DNA of 64,000 bases from Peribacillus simplex (lineage in GTDB: Bacteria > Bacillota > Bacilli > Bacillales > DSM-1321): assembly GCF_030123325.1 (NCBI RefSeq), contig NZ_CP126106.1:1950001-2014000 (forward strand), given 5' to 3'. This document shows positions 9,472-18,257 of the stretch, piece after piece (position 1 is the stretch's first letter; every line of letters begins with the position of its first letter). A program made the position numbers and the translations under genes. The notes under the pieces were generated by a model that worked only from the letters and a program-made list of their open reading frames with translations, was not told the origin of the DNA and searched no databases.

Positions 9472-10320
9472 TTGGTAAGAACGATAGGAATAGTGGGAGC
9501 TGGAACAATGGGAAATGGGATTGCTCAGGTAGTTGCTGAGGCCGGTTATCAAGTCATACTTCAGGATATCGATGAAAAATATGTACAAGTAGGACTAGAT
9601 GCAATAGAAAAAAATCTCCACAGTAAGGTCACTAAAGGAAAAATGGAAGGGAAAGAGGCACAGGAGATATTATCGCGAATTCATGGCACAGTGAACTTGC
9701 ATGACTTGTCAGAAGTTGACGTTGTTATTGAGGCAATTATTGAAAAAATGGAAGTGAAAAAGGAAATATACAAACGCCTTGATTCGATATGTAAAGAAAT
9801 TACAGTTTTAGCATCCAATACTTCTGGTTTAAGTATTACGGAAATTGCAGGCTCTACGAACAGACCCGATAAGGTTCTAGGAATGCACTTTTTCAATCCA
9901 GTCCTTGTGATGGAGTTAGTAGAAATTATTAAAGGATCGCGTACATCGGAGGAATCTATTCAGTTGATCAGTAATTTGGTTGATCGTTTAGGAAAAAAGA
10001 GTATTTTGGTTAATGATGCCCCTCTGTTTGTAGTGAACCGAATATTAGCATCTATGCTTAATGAGGCAATCTTTCTTCGGTACGAAGGAACTGCTAGTGC
10101 TGAGGACATTGATCAAGCAATGATGTTAGGAGCAAATCATCCAATCGGTCCTTTAGCATTAGCAGATTTAATCGGACTTGATACGTTGTTATACGTTATT
10201 GAAACTTTATATTCCGAAACGGCAGATTCCAAGTATCGGCCATGCCCGTTACTTAAGAAATTAGTAAGGGCAGGACATCTAGGGAAAAAGAGTGGGATAG
10301 GCTTTTATAGTTATCAATAG
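9472..10320 (+). CDS. 3-hydroxybutyryl-CoA dehydrogenase
   Basis: This NAD(P)-dependent enzyme interconverts acetoacetyl-CoA and 3-hydroxybutyryl-CoA. It is 282 aa from the TTG at 9472. The Rossmann motif GIVGAGTMGNGIAQ is at residues 6-19, followed by ASNTSGLSITEIA, GMHFFNPV and NRILASMLNEA, all classic for the HBD/PaaH family. I choose TTG 9472 because AAGGTGG (9457-9463) is 8 nt upstream, against 2 nt for ATG 9466. The start MVRTIGIVGAGTMG also matches the family. It lies with a thiolase 0.5 kb downstream, which suggests acetoacetyl-CoA metabolism. Confidence 0.92.
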   Translation: MVRTIGIVGAGTMGNGIAQVVAEAGYQVILQDIDEKYVQVGLDAIEKNLHSKVTKGKMEGKEAQEILSRIHGTVNLHDLSEVDVVIEAIIEKMEVKKEIYKRLDSICKEITVLASNTSGLSITEIAGSTNRPDKVLGMHFFNPVLVMELVEIIKGSRTSEESIQLISNLVDRLGKKSILVNDAPLFVVNRILASMLNEAIFLRYEGTASAEDIDQAMMLGANHPIGPLALADLIGLDTLLYVIETLYSETADSKYRPCPLLKKLVRAGHLGKKSGIGFYSYQ

Positions 10321-10375
10321 ATTAGTAATTTATCGGATAATAAAAATAAGTTTCCAAATCAAGCAATTCAAATGT

Positions 10376-10749
10376 TTGTTAAAGGGTACTAAAAAAAGCA
10401 ATGTGAAAATAATGAACCATTGGGAGATATTATATCGTTCTCGTAAGCATTCAGTTAATCAAAATGTTTTTATTTCCAGATACTATAACGAACCACAAAC
10501 TTTTGTGGAAGAAATGGTCAATCAGAAAGAACGTTTAAAAGGTTCTGCTTTACACATAAATATAGCAGGAAGCCCTTTATTGTATGCACGAGAAGGATAT
10601 TTCCCTTATTTTCAAGTTAAGACATTTTTATCCACTTCAATGTTAAAAATGTAATGGAAAAAGGAACTGCGATTATATCCCAATCAATCTATCGGAAATT
10701 CCAAAATGGAATTTCTGTAGAAGCGATTCGGTATAAAATTAGAAGGTAA
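10376..10749 (+). pseudogene. Frameshifted remnant of unknown gene between hbd and thiolase
   Basis: One frame is open from about 10322 to 10654 without a credible start or ribosome binding site. Near 10615-10630 the coding signal passes to another frame that runs to the TAA at 10749 (FNVKNVMEKGTAIISQS, then YRKFQNGISVEAIRYKIRR). The two halves join smoothly if one base is added or lost, which is how a decayed 120-140 aa gene would look. I do not recognise the family. A sequencing error is an alternative. Confidence 0.35.
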
Positions 10750-10822
10750 AATAAAGAAATGGAAAAGATGTTTTCCATCCATCAAATCGAATCAAACAAT
10801 CTTCAATAAAGGAGAATGAATT

Positions 10823-12007
10823 ATGAGTCATGTTTATATTTTAGGCGGATCCAGGACGCCGTTCGGGAGTTTTGGAGGGGTATTAAAGGATGTTTCTGCT
10901 ATCGATCTTGGAGTGATCGCAACTAAAGGAGCCATTGAAAAAAGTAATATTTCAGTTGAAGAGGTTGAGCATGTTTTTGCAGGGAATGTGATACATACTT
11001 CGAAAAATGCCTCCTACCTATCCAGGCATATTGCTTTGAAAACTGGGATTCCAGTAGAGAGCCCCGCTTTAACTCTCAATCGTTTATGCGGTTCTGGATT
11101 GCAAGCGGTCGTATCGGCAGCTCAGTCGATCCTTTTAAAGGATGCTGAAGTCGCTCTAGCCTTGGGAACCGAAAATATGAGCCAATCTCCTCACGTATTA
11201 CGAGATGTCCGCTTTGGTACGGGTTTAAAGTCTCCAGAGATGGACGACATGCTTTGGGCGACTTTGAGCGATGAATATATAGGGTGTGGGATGGGAGTAA
11301 CAGCGGAAACGCTTGCTGAAAAATATGAACTAACCCGAGACGATCAAGATAGTTTGGCTGTTCAATCACACCAAAAATCAGCAAAGGCCCAACTGTCGGG
11401 GCGATTTCAACAAGAGATTTCCCCTGTCACGATATTCACCAAAAAAGGAAAGGAAATAACCATTTTAGAAGACGAACATATTCGCCATAATACTTCAATT
11501 GAAGGATTAGCGAAACTGAAACCAACTTTTAAAAAGGATGGGACCGTAACGGCAGGTAATGCCAGTGGTATTAATGATGGGGCAGCTGCCTTAATACTTG
11601 GAAGTGAATCCTTCCTTCAAACCAATCACAATGTGAAGCCATTGGCAAGAATCATATCCTGGGGAATTGCGGGGGTAGACCCAAATATTATGGGCATTGG
11701 ACCAGTTCCTGCTAGTCAATTAGCTTTACGGAAAGCAGGACTCAATATTAAAGATATCGATTTGTTCGAAATCAATGAAGCATTCTCTGCCCAGTATCTT
11801 GCAGTAGAGAGGGAGCTTGGGTTGAACCGGGAAAAAGTTAACGTAAATGGTGGAGCAATCGCATTAGGTCATCCAGTTGGGGCTAGTGGAGCTAGAATTA
11901 TATATTCATTGGCACTAGAGTTAAGGAATCAAGGAAAGAAGTATGGACTAGCCTCCCTCTGTATTGGAGGAGGACAAGGAATCTCAGTAATCATTGAGGC
12001 TCTTTGA
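10823..12007 (+). CDS. Acetyl-CoA acetyltransferase (thiolase)
   Basis: A thiolase II-type enzyme that condenses or cleaves acetoacetyl-CoA or 3-ketoacyl-CoA. It is 394 aa. The nucleophile Cys89 lies in LNRLCGSGLQAV. His350 is in GGAIALGHPVGASG, and Cys380 is in SLCIGGGQG. AAGGAGAATGAATT precedes ATG 10823. Together with the 3-hydroxyacyl-CoA dehydrogenase upstream it could act in ketone-body, poly-hydroxybutyrate or branched-chain amino acid metabolism. The neighbouring propionyl-CoA genes fit the last. Confidence 0.94.
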   Translation: MSHVYILGGSRTPFGSFGGVLKDVSAIDLGVIATKGAIEKSNISVEEVEHVFAGNVIHTSKNASYLSRHIALKTGIPVESPALTLNRLCGSGLQAVVSAAQSILLKDAEVALALGTENMSQSPHVLRDVRFGTGLKSPEMDDMLWATLSDEYIGCGMGVTAETLAEKYELTRDDQDSLAVQSHQKSAKAQLSGRFQQEISPVTIFTKKGKEITILEDEHIRHNTSIEGLAKLKPTFKKDGTVTAGNASGINDGAAALILGSESFLQTNHNVKPLARIISWGIAGVDPNIMGIGPVPASQLALRKAGLNIKDIDLFEINEAFSAQYLAVERELGLNREKVNVNGGAIALGHPVGASGARIIYSLALELRNQGKKYGLASLCIGGGQGISVIIEAL

Positions 12008-12086
12008 ACATGTGAATCTTTTATGGAAGTAAGCATAATAGGAAGCAGCCAATAGCTAGCGAGTTATTATAATATCTTTGAGTCTG

Positions 12087-12113
12087 AAAAGAGCAAATAC
12101 ATTGCTCTTTTTC
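12087..12113 (+). terminator. Rho-independent terminator after thiolase
   Basis: The stem AAAAGAGCAA / TTGCTCTTTT with a short loop is followed by a T-rich tail, 80 bp after the thiolase stop. It ends the propionate/thiolase transcription unit. Confidence 0.7.
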
Positions 12114-12241
12114 TTACTTTGGCCAAACTTTGCGAACATGACATATTTGCTACCCTAAACTATCAACTTTAAAAGATAATCGGAATTAGATAGGTGGGGG
12201 AACTAAGTTGTTTTTACCTACCAAACCCAGTAGGTAATTTT

Positions 12242-12434
12242 AAACGCCCTAAATGGCATTTAAAACCGTAGACTAAAGTCGGTCTATATAAAAGTTAAAA
12301 CAATAATGTTGATTGGATCGCCCGCGGAAAGCGAGTCCCTAGAGGAAACGTTCAAATTGTAAACCTTTAAAAAGCTGTAGACAAACTCGATTATCGAGTT
12401 CGCCTACAGGCTGAAACGCTCTAAATGGCGTTTT
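12242..12434. repeat. Cluster of non-coding palindromic repeats
   Basis: In the 590-bp gap after the thiolase, two copies of AAACGCYCTAAATGGCRTTT (12242-12261 and 12414-12434) flank other repeats. One is a GCCCGCGGAAAGCGAGT segment (about 12320) typical of dispersed Bacillus repeats. Another is a hairpin with arms CTGTAGACAAACTCG and CGAGTTCGCCTACAG (12375-12409). The same hairpin family recurs at 44308-44345. I see no gene in 12114-12600. Confidence 0.6.
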
Positions 12435-12600
12435 GTTAATGGTAGGGTTTATCTACAAGATTTCTTGAATCTTTAAAAATACAACACACAAAACTTCCGA
12501 TTTACCCTTTGAAAGGAGCATTTAGCTCCTAATCTAATTTGAAATGTAAGATGTGGGAATTCCACCCTTAGGAATATGGTGCCCTCTATTTTTCCCCGGT

Positions 12601-13920
12601 CTATTCCGTTGTAGTCTCCAATTCACTATTAACCCGATATATCTTTCTAGGTCTTCCTTTAGCTGTAGGTGCTTCTTCACCAATTATTTCGGCAATCTCC
12701 TGCTCGACTAAACCATTAAGAATTCGCCGTGCGTTCCGGGGGGTCATTTTTAACCATTCTGCAAGAATTGATGCTGTTATAGAGTGGTTCCCCGTTCTTT
12801 TTTGTACAGACAAAATCTTGTTAAGTGTTGTAATCGTGACTCCACACTGTTTAAGTTTTTCACTGATTTCCTTATTCTCCGTCCGATAGCCAAAAGAAAT
12901 GCTTTCTTGTTCTTTAAGAGGACCTTCAATAATCCCTCTATCATCTACAAGGAATGCACAAAAAGAATCGTAATTTTGTGCATGATTTAAAGCAAGTCGT
13001 GCATTTTCCTCCGCAGCCAATGCAGTTTCCCCATAGCCGATCCCAACATTCGATGGTAATTCCGATATTAAAGCTAATTTTTCCAATAGATCCCCAATTT
13101 GTTGCCCTGTTTCTTTTATGGAACCTCTCGTGGAGAAAATTACAAATGTTCCAACCCCAAGAGGTACAAAAGTGCCGAAAATCGATTCGGAAAAGTTTAA
13201 TACGGCATCTTGTACCTTTAAGTTCAAGCGATGTAAATCGTAGGATATGGTGTGGTGATTCATGTTTGTATCCATATTCTCTACCTTGATAAATATAGCA
13301 GCAATTTGTGATTGTTTAAAATGAAGGGTTTCCCATTTTTGGATCGCTGTTTTTAGCGTTTCACGTATGTTGCTACGTGTAGGGGTAACTCGATAAACAG
13401 GAATTCCTTGTAACTTCAATTTTTCGTATACAAAGTACAGACAGGTAATGCAAATATCAACTTGTCCCTCTTTAAATAGTTTTTGATGAAATGCAAGAAG
13501 ATCCTGGAGAGTAGTATCATGAAGATATTCATGAACATGAATATCTTCATATGAAATGCCCAGATCATGATATGTCTCATATACATCACTTTCTTTAAGC
13601 AAATCTATACTCATCCGATTGAGGCTTTTAGAATCTTTATAACCTACTTCCACCAACGTTTTTGTTAAGCTTGCCCCATCTAAGTTAAGATAAAAAAAAG
13701 GTTGTTTGGAACCGCTTTTTTCAACAAAAGGATAGAGGGCTGGACCCGCAAAAATCCAAAGGTCGACCAACAGTTGATTTTGTTTCACGATATTTGTCGC
13801 CTCTTCAGCATTTTGATATCCAAATGGAATCGGGTACAGTCTGTCGGAGTATTCTTTTGCAATATCGCATATAATCTGTACATAGTCACTTGGACCAACA
13901 ATTCCGGCTTTTATTTTCAT
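12601..13920 (-). CDS. Transcriptional regulator with GGDEF-like domain and C-terminal winged HTH
   Basis: This is a 439-aa protein. The N-terminal ~170 residues look like a ligand or receptor domain (GIVGPSDYVQIICDIAKEY at the start). Residues ~200-330 resemble a degenerate GGDEF or nucleotide-cyclase fold (GIGYGETALAAEENARLAL), without a canonical GGDEF signature. The C-terminus carries a winged HTH (TASILAEWLKMTPRNARRIL, then KGRPRKIYRV). AGGTGGTG precedes the start. It is transcribed divergently from the monooxygenase operon, so it is the first candidate to bind the inverted repeat at 14224-14259. The exact family is not recognised; function is inferred from context. Confidence 0.75.
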   Translation of the reverse strand: MKIKAGIVGPSDYVQIICDIAKEYSDRLYPIPFGYQNAEEATNIVKQNQLLVDLWIFAGPALYPFVEKSGSKQPFFYLNLDGASLTKTLVEVGYKDSKSLNRMSIDLLKESDVYETYHDLGISYEDIHVHEYLHDTTLQDLLAFHQKLFKEGQVDICITCLYFVYEKLKLQGIPVYRVTPTRSNIRETLKTAIQKWETLHFKQSQIAAIFIKVENMDTNMNHHTISYDLHRLNLKVQDAVLNFSESIFGTFVPLGVGTFVIFSTRGSIKETGQQIGDLLEKLALISELPSNVGIGYGETALAAEENARLALNHAQNYDSFCAFLVDDRGIIEGPLKEQESISFGYRTENKEISEKLKQCGVTITTLNKILSVQKRTGNHSITASILAEWLKMTPRNARRILNGLVEQEIAEIIGEEAPTAKGRPRKIYRVNSELETTTE

Positions 13921-14193
13921 AGTCGAACACCACCTAATAGAATAACTTGCAAATTTTTCAAAAATGTTATGTATTATATAGGGAAATATATTAATTAATC
14001 GATTAATTCCAGCATTTTGCTTACTAATTTGTTAGGGTTTTCTTTAATTGATTATAACAATTATAGTAAACATTAGTATATATGTTGAATGAATTGCTCT
14101 ATTGCAACAAGCAGCATTTCTTCCTTTAAAAGAAACGGACCTTTAATGGATAATCAAGAAAAATAAAATTATAAGAATTGTTAGAAAATTCAG

Positions 14194-14259
14194 TTGACAT
14201 TCCGCTGGATTTTTTTTATGATTTATTTAAGGAACACATTGAGAATAATTCCTTAAATA
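14194..14259 (+). promoter_or_regulatory. Sigma-A promoter with adjacent inverted-repeat operator, monooxygenase operon
   Basis: TTGACA (14194-14199), a 17-nt spacer and TATGAT (14217-14222) form a near-consensus promoter. Directly after it lies a perfect 11-bp inverted repeat, TATTTAAGGAA (14224-14234) and TTCCTTAAATA (14249-14259), overlapping the probable transcription start as a repressor site would. Similar sites follow the promoters at 21406 and 37358. The rest of the 13921-14280 divergent gap is AT-rich, with no gene seen. Confidence 0.75.
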
Positions 14260-14280
14260 AAAAAGGGGGATGCATTTTAT

Positions 14281-14793
14281 ATGAGTAATAACTCTTCTCG
14301 GGATAATCAATCGTTGCAGTTAGTGAGTCCTGAATCGTTTAGAAATGTAATCAGTCATTTCACAAGCGGAGTATCGATAATTACAGTAAGGGAAGGTGAA
14401 ATAGATTATGGGATTACTGCCAGCGCAGTTAGTTCTGTGTCTCTTGAGCCTCCAATGCTACTTGTATGTGCCAATAAAAATACAGGTACATGCCATGCTA
14501 TTTCGAAAGCGGGTTCATTTACTGTAAACATTCTTGCTGAAAACCAGGGGGAGCTTGCGATGCAGTTTGCCAGGTCGAACACTGAGAAGTTCAAAGGTGT
14601 GGAAATGTCCTATGGCGAACTGGGTAACCCCGTTTTAAATAACACACTTGCCCAGATTGAATGCCGGGTGGTCGAAGAAGTAACAGGAGGTACTCATTCC
14701 GTCTTTCTGGCGGAGGTTCAAAAAGCCCATGCACTCATAGGGGATCCGCTCGTGTATTTCAAAGGAGAATTTGGCTCGTTCAAGAAAGCTTAA
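14281..14793 (+). CDS. Flavin reductase, HpaC/RutF-type component of a two-component monooxygenase
   Basis: This protein supplies reduced FAD or FMN to the monooxygenase encoded next. It is 170 aa, the usual size. The flavin reductase-like split-barrel signature is visible: FRNVISHFTSGVSIITV, GITASAVSSVSLEPPMLLVC and the C-terminal HSVFLAEVQ segment. ATG 14281 follows AAAAAGGGGG at 9-10 nt. It is the first gene of a six-gene operon. The same fold serves HpaC, RutF and pyrrole-carboxylate monooxygenase reductases, so substrate specificity cannot be read from this gene. Confidence 0.9.
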   Translation: MSNNSSRDNQSLQLVSPESFRNVISHFTSGVSIITVREGEIDYGITASAVSSVSLEPPMLLVCANKNTGTCHAISKAGSFTVNILAENQGELAMQFARSNTEKFKGVEMSYGELGNPVLNNTLAQIECRVVEEVTGGTHSVFLAEVQKAHALIGDPLVYFKGEFGSFKKA

Positions 14794-14874
14794 AACTGAA
14801 GGAAAACAAGCTGTTTGTCTAAGCCCATTCAAAATGAAAATTGGATAACAAATCATCTAAAAGGAGGAAATAGT

Positions 14875-16338
14875 ATGGCTTTAATGACTGGTAAGCAATA
14901 TCGTGAATCATTGAATGACGGCAGGGAAGTATTCATCGATGGGGAAAGGGTCAAAAATGTAGCTGAACACCCATCATTTAAACCGATAGTTGATGTGAAA
15001 GCAAGAATGTATGACATGCCCTTTGAACCTGAAAATAAGGAGAAGTTAACAACTAGATTGGAAGATGGCGAAGTCGTTTCACGAGCGTATAAAGCTCCAA
15101 AGACTAAAGAGGATTTAACTGGAATCCGCAATCACGTGGAAACCGTGCTTGATGATCTTGGCGGAGTGGTATACCGTGTTGGGGATGAAACGATAGGTGA
15201 AATGTGGTCCTTATATGACGCGCAGGATAAATTAAATGAAATTAACCCTACTTATGCGAAAAATATTGCGAATCATATCGATAGAGTGGCAAGAGAAGAT
15301 TTGTTCCATGTTTCCGCTAATACGGATCCAAAAGGTGACCGAAGCAAACTTTTTAGCGGAAAAGATGGCGGAACCCTGCTGCATGTTGTTGAAGAAAACG
15401 ATAAAGGAATTGTCGTAAAAGGTGCGAAGTTTGAAACGGCTGCCGCCTATGCTCACCAGGCATTCGTTAAACCGACTATCTTGAATTGGGAAGCCGGAGA
15501 AGAAACTATGGCGCCATTCGCTTGTGGATTCATCGCTGATATGGGAGCTCCCGGATTAAAGCACATTTGCCGTACGTCTCTCGGGACAGGAAAAAATGAT
15601 ACAGATTATCCGATCTCTACAAAATTTGAAGAAATTGATACATTGCTAATATTCGATAACGTACTAATTCCATGGGAAAATGTCTTGTTCCATCGTTCAT
15701 TAGCCTCTGCAGCGTACATTCGTTCCACACTGCATCGGTATTCTGCCTTTAACTACGTCCTAAGAGTATTGCGCAGAGCAGATTATTTGCTAGGAACGGC
15801 TTTATTGAACGTTGAACAAACAGGTCTGACAAAGCTGCAGGCAGTAAGGGAAAAAATATCTCAGCTTATTAATTATCGTGAAGGAATTAATGCTCATTTA
15901 ACAGCAGCTGTTGCAAATGCGGAAGTCAGCCCCGGAGGTTTAATGATGCCAAACCAATCTCTTCTGTACACTGGCCGTGTATTTGCACTATCTAATTTCC
16001 CGGCGATGGCGCATTTAACAAGGGAACTCGTAGGAGGGCAACTAGCCGTTACACCAGATTCCGAAACGTTTGCAGATCCAGTGATTCAAGAATATGTTGA
16101 TAAGTACTATTCCGTTGGTGAGTGGAGCGCGAAAGAAAGAGGAAAATTACTATACTTTGCGAGAGACCTCTTGAATTCTTCTTACGCAGGCCATAGAACT
16201 ACTTTTGAATTGTTTGCTCAAAGTCCTCCATTTGCTCAACAGATGTCAGTTTTCAATAGCTTCGATATGGAAGCACAGCGCGAAATGGTTCGTAAAGCAG
16301 CGGATTTAAAAGCGGCTATTACTGTTACTAATCAGTAA
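14875..16338 (+). CDS. HpaB-family FAD-dependent monooxygenase, oxygenase component
   Basis: The family hydroxylates phenols (4-hydroxyphenylacetate 3-monooxygenase) and, in relatives, pyrrole-type rings, using FADH2 from the reductase. It is 487 aa from ATG 14875, placed by AAAAGGAGGAAATAGT; an in-frame TTG at 14815 lacks a ribosome binding site. The start MALMTGKQYRESLNDGR, the central IFDNVLIPWENVLFHR and the C-terminal RELVGGQLAVTPDS are family hallmarks. No ring-cleavage dioxygenase for homoprotocatechuate is linked. RidA, DUF1028 and an amidohydrolase follow instead, so the true substrate may contain nitrogen. Confidence 0.88.
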   Translation: MALMTGKQYRESLNDGREVFIDGERVKNVAEHPSFKPIVDVKARMYDMPFEPENKEKLTTRLEDGEVVSRAYKAPKTKEDLTGIRNHVETVLDDLGGVVYRVGDETIGEMWSLYDAQDKLNEINPTYAKNIANHIDRVAREDLFHVSANTDPKGDRSKLFSGKDGGTLLHVVEENDKGIVVKGAKFETAAAYAHQAFVKPTILNWEAGEETMAPFACGFIADMGAPGLKHICRTSLGTGKNDTDYPISTKFEEIDTLLIFDNVLIPWENVLFHRSLASAAYIRSTLHRYSAFNYVLRVLRRADYLLGTALLNVEQTGLTKLQAVREKISQLINYREGINAHLTAAVANAEVSPGGLMMPNQSLLYTGRVFALSNFPAMAHLTRELVGGQLAVTPDSETFADPVIQEYVDKYYSVGEWSAKERGKLLYFARDLLNSSYAGHRTTFELFAQSPPFAQQMSVFNSFDMEAQREMVRKAADLKAAITVTNQ

Positions 16339-16366
16339 TCTTGAATATAGAAAGGGGAAGTTTTCA

Positions 16367-16957
16367 TTGGAAATACATACACAAGGCACCTTACAGCTTT
16401 CTGAATCGGTTCTATCGATTGGTGCACTCGACGGCATCCACAGGGGGCATCAAGCATTGCTATTAAAGGCAAAAGAACGGGCCATGAAGCTTGGAGTTCC
16501 TTTTGTTGTATATACTTTTGATCCTCCTCCAAAAGTCTTTTTTAAAGGATGCCAACTGTTAATGTCAGTGGAAGAGAAGCTTCAGCGCCTCGAAATGCTA
16601 GGAGTTGACCATGTTATAGTCGGTCCATTTGATGAAGCGTTTACTCAAAAGGAAGTTCCGGTATTCATTGAAGAATTAAAAGAAATAAATCCCATTGAAA
16701 TCTGGGAAGGCCCTAACTTCTTATTCGGAAAAAATAGAAAGGGCACCATCGATGTATTACGCCGCTATTTTAAAGTAGAAGTGTTACAGCCCCTGACATG
16801 TGAACGAGGTGAAATGATCTCTTCTTCACGCATTCGCAAGCTTTTGCAACAAGGAAACTACCCTCAGGCAAAAAAGCTGCTAGGGGCCGAGTGTTTTACG
16901 ATGATTTCAATGTGTGAGAACCCATATGCCAGAAAAAATAGGTTGGAAATTCAATAA
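16367..16957 (+). CDS. Stand-alone FAD synthetase (RibF N-terminal domain type)
   Basis: This enzyme would adenylylate FMN to FAD. It is 196 aa, against roughly 310 for bifunctional RibF. It contains only the nucleotidyltransferase domain: ALDGIHRGHQALL (HxGH-like), YTFDPPPK and the C-terminal ISSSRIRKLLQQG. The riboflavin kinase domain is absent. TTG 16367 follows AAAGGGGAAG; no ATG lies nearby in frame. It sits 28 bp after the oxygenase gene, so it probably boosts FAD supply for that enzyme. Annotation as a generic cytidylyltransferase-like protein is possible. Confidence 0.85.
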   Translation: MEIHTQGTLQLSESVLSIGALDGIHRGHQALLLKAKERAMKLGVPFVVYTFDPPPKVFFKGCQLLMSVEEKLQRLEMLGVDHVIVGPFDEAFTQKEVPVFIEELKEINPIEIWEGPNFLFGKNRKGTIDVLRRYFKVEVLQPLTCERGEMISSSRIRKLLQQGNYPQAKKLLGAECFTMISMCENPYARKNRLEIQ

Positions 16958-16987
16958 TATAATAAGAAGCAAGGGAGAATTAAGAAA

Positions 16988-17419
16988 ATGGAAATTAAAA
17001 GATACCGTAAATTTGAAACGAATAAATTTTATCCAGCTGATATGGGGGAGGAATCTCATCACGTAGCAAATGAGTTTTCTATGGTTGTCCGTGCTGGAAA
17101 CCGTATCTTCATGAGAGGGCAAACTGCATTTGATCTGGAAGGTAATTTTCACGGGGAGAATGATGTTACTGAACAGACAGAGAATGCTTGTCGCTGCATC
17201 AAGCAGTTGCTTGAAGAAGCAGGGGGGCGAATGGAAGACGTTTGCAAACTCACAACTTATGTCACTGATCGTTCCTATCGAAAAGAAGCCTACGCTGTTA
17301 TTGCTAAGCATTTTAAAGGCGTATATCCAGTTAGTACAGGACTTGTCGTCAATGGGCTGGCTCTTCCTGAAATGCTGGTGGAAATAGACGTCGAAGCAAT
17401 TATTAGCGGTAAGGAATAA
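16988..17419 (+). CDS. RidA/YjgF family protein (first copy)
   Basis: RidA-family proteins hydrolyse reactive enamines and imines to ketones and ammonia. RutC plays a related role in pyrimidine-ring breakdown. The protein is 143 aa. It has the family pattern FSMVVRAGNRIFMRGQTAFD, QTENACRCIKQLLEEAGG, and the C-terminal LPEMLVEIDVEAII in place of the usual PxxxVEIE arginine-containing stretch. AGGGAGA lies 9 nt before ATG 16988. A close paralogue sits at 39228 beside an amino acid permease. In this operon it may process an unstable nitrogenous intermediate made by the monooxygenase. Confidence 0.88.
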   Translation: MEIKRYRKFETNKFYPADMGEESHHVANEFSMVVRAGNRIFMRGQTAFDLEGNFHGENDVTEQTENACRCIKQLLEEAGGRMEDVCKLTTYVTDRSYRKEAYAVIAKHFKGVYPVSTGLVVNGLALPEMLVEIDVEAIISGKE

Positions 17420-17513
17420 GGGGATATGTCGAATATAAAATAAATGAATGGAGCAGCAACTATTGAAAAGAATCATGCTTGTTGCTCCTTATTTTCTCAA
17501 GGGAGGATTAAAA

Positions 17514-18203
17514 ATGAACATAACAAGTACGTTTTCCGTGGCAGGACGTTGCTCTAGAACAGGAGCTTTAGGAGCTATTGTCACTTCCAGCAGCCCAGCT
17601 GTTGGGGCAAGATGTCCCTGGGTCAAATCAAATATAGGTGTCATCCTGACGCAAAATGTCACAGATCCCAGACTAGCAGACATAGGACTTTCAGCTTTGG
17701 AAAAAGGTTACGGCGCCCTGGCGTCAATTCGGACAATGGTGGCTGCCTCGGACTTTCCTGATTTTAGACAGCTGGCTGTTGTCGATACGAACGGGGAATC
17801 AAGCGTGTTTACAGGTGAAAAAGCGCTTGGAGTACACGGGGACTATTATGCTGATAATGTTGCCAGCATAGGTAACCTGTTAAGCAATCCAGAAATCCCA
17901 AAAGCGATGGGCCAACATTTTCTTGAACGGAAGGACCTTTCTTTACCTGAGCGCTTAATTTCAGCTCTTGAACTCGGTTTTAACATGGGAGGGGAGCTTG
18001 ATCAAGAACATTCTATTGCACTCTTGGTCTATCATCCGGATACTCCGTTTGCTTATGTAGATCTGCGTGTTGATTATAGCGATGATCCACTAAATGATTT
18101 GAAAAAACTATGGGAGATTTATAGTCCGCAAGCGGAAAATTATAAATCTAGGGCAATTGAGCCGGAGCTTGCACCTTCCTATGGGGTAAAAGGTGACGAA
18201 TAA
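17514..18203 (+). CDS. DUF1028 family protein (putative Ntn-type amide hydrolase)
   Basis: The family is uncharacterised. Its predicted Ntn-hydrolase-like fold suggests amide-bond hydrolysis. It is 229 aa from ATG 17514, placed by GGGAGG. The start MNITSTFSVAGR is followed by GALGAIVTSSSPAVGARCPW and NVTDPRLADIGLSAL, which are the DUF1028 signatures. An earlier GTG/TTG start would lie inside a GGAGCA..TGCTCC hairpin (17450-17488) that precedes the gene. It lies between RidA and an M20 amidohydrolase, so it may open or trim an amide intermediate; this is inference. Confidence 0.82.
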   Translation: MNITSTFSVAGRCSRTGALGAIVTSSSPAVGARCPWVKSNIGVILTQNVTDPRLADIGLSALEKGYGALASIRTMVAASDFPDFRQLAVVDTNGESSVFTGEKALGVHGDYYADNVASIGNLLSNPEIPKAMGQHFLERKDLSLPERLISALELGFNMGGELDQEHSIALLVYHPDTPFAYVDLRVDYSDDPLNDLKKLWEIYSPQAENYKSRAIEPELAPSYGVKGDE

Positions 18204-18257
18204 AAGGTAACGCTAACCAGTTTGGAGTTCCTGGGAGAAGGGTGGCAGTGAGCAGCT

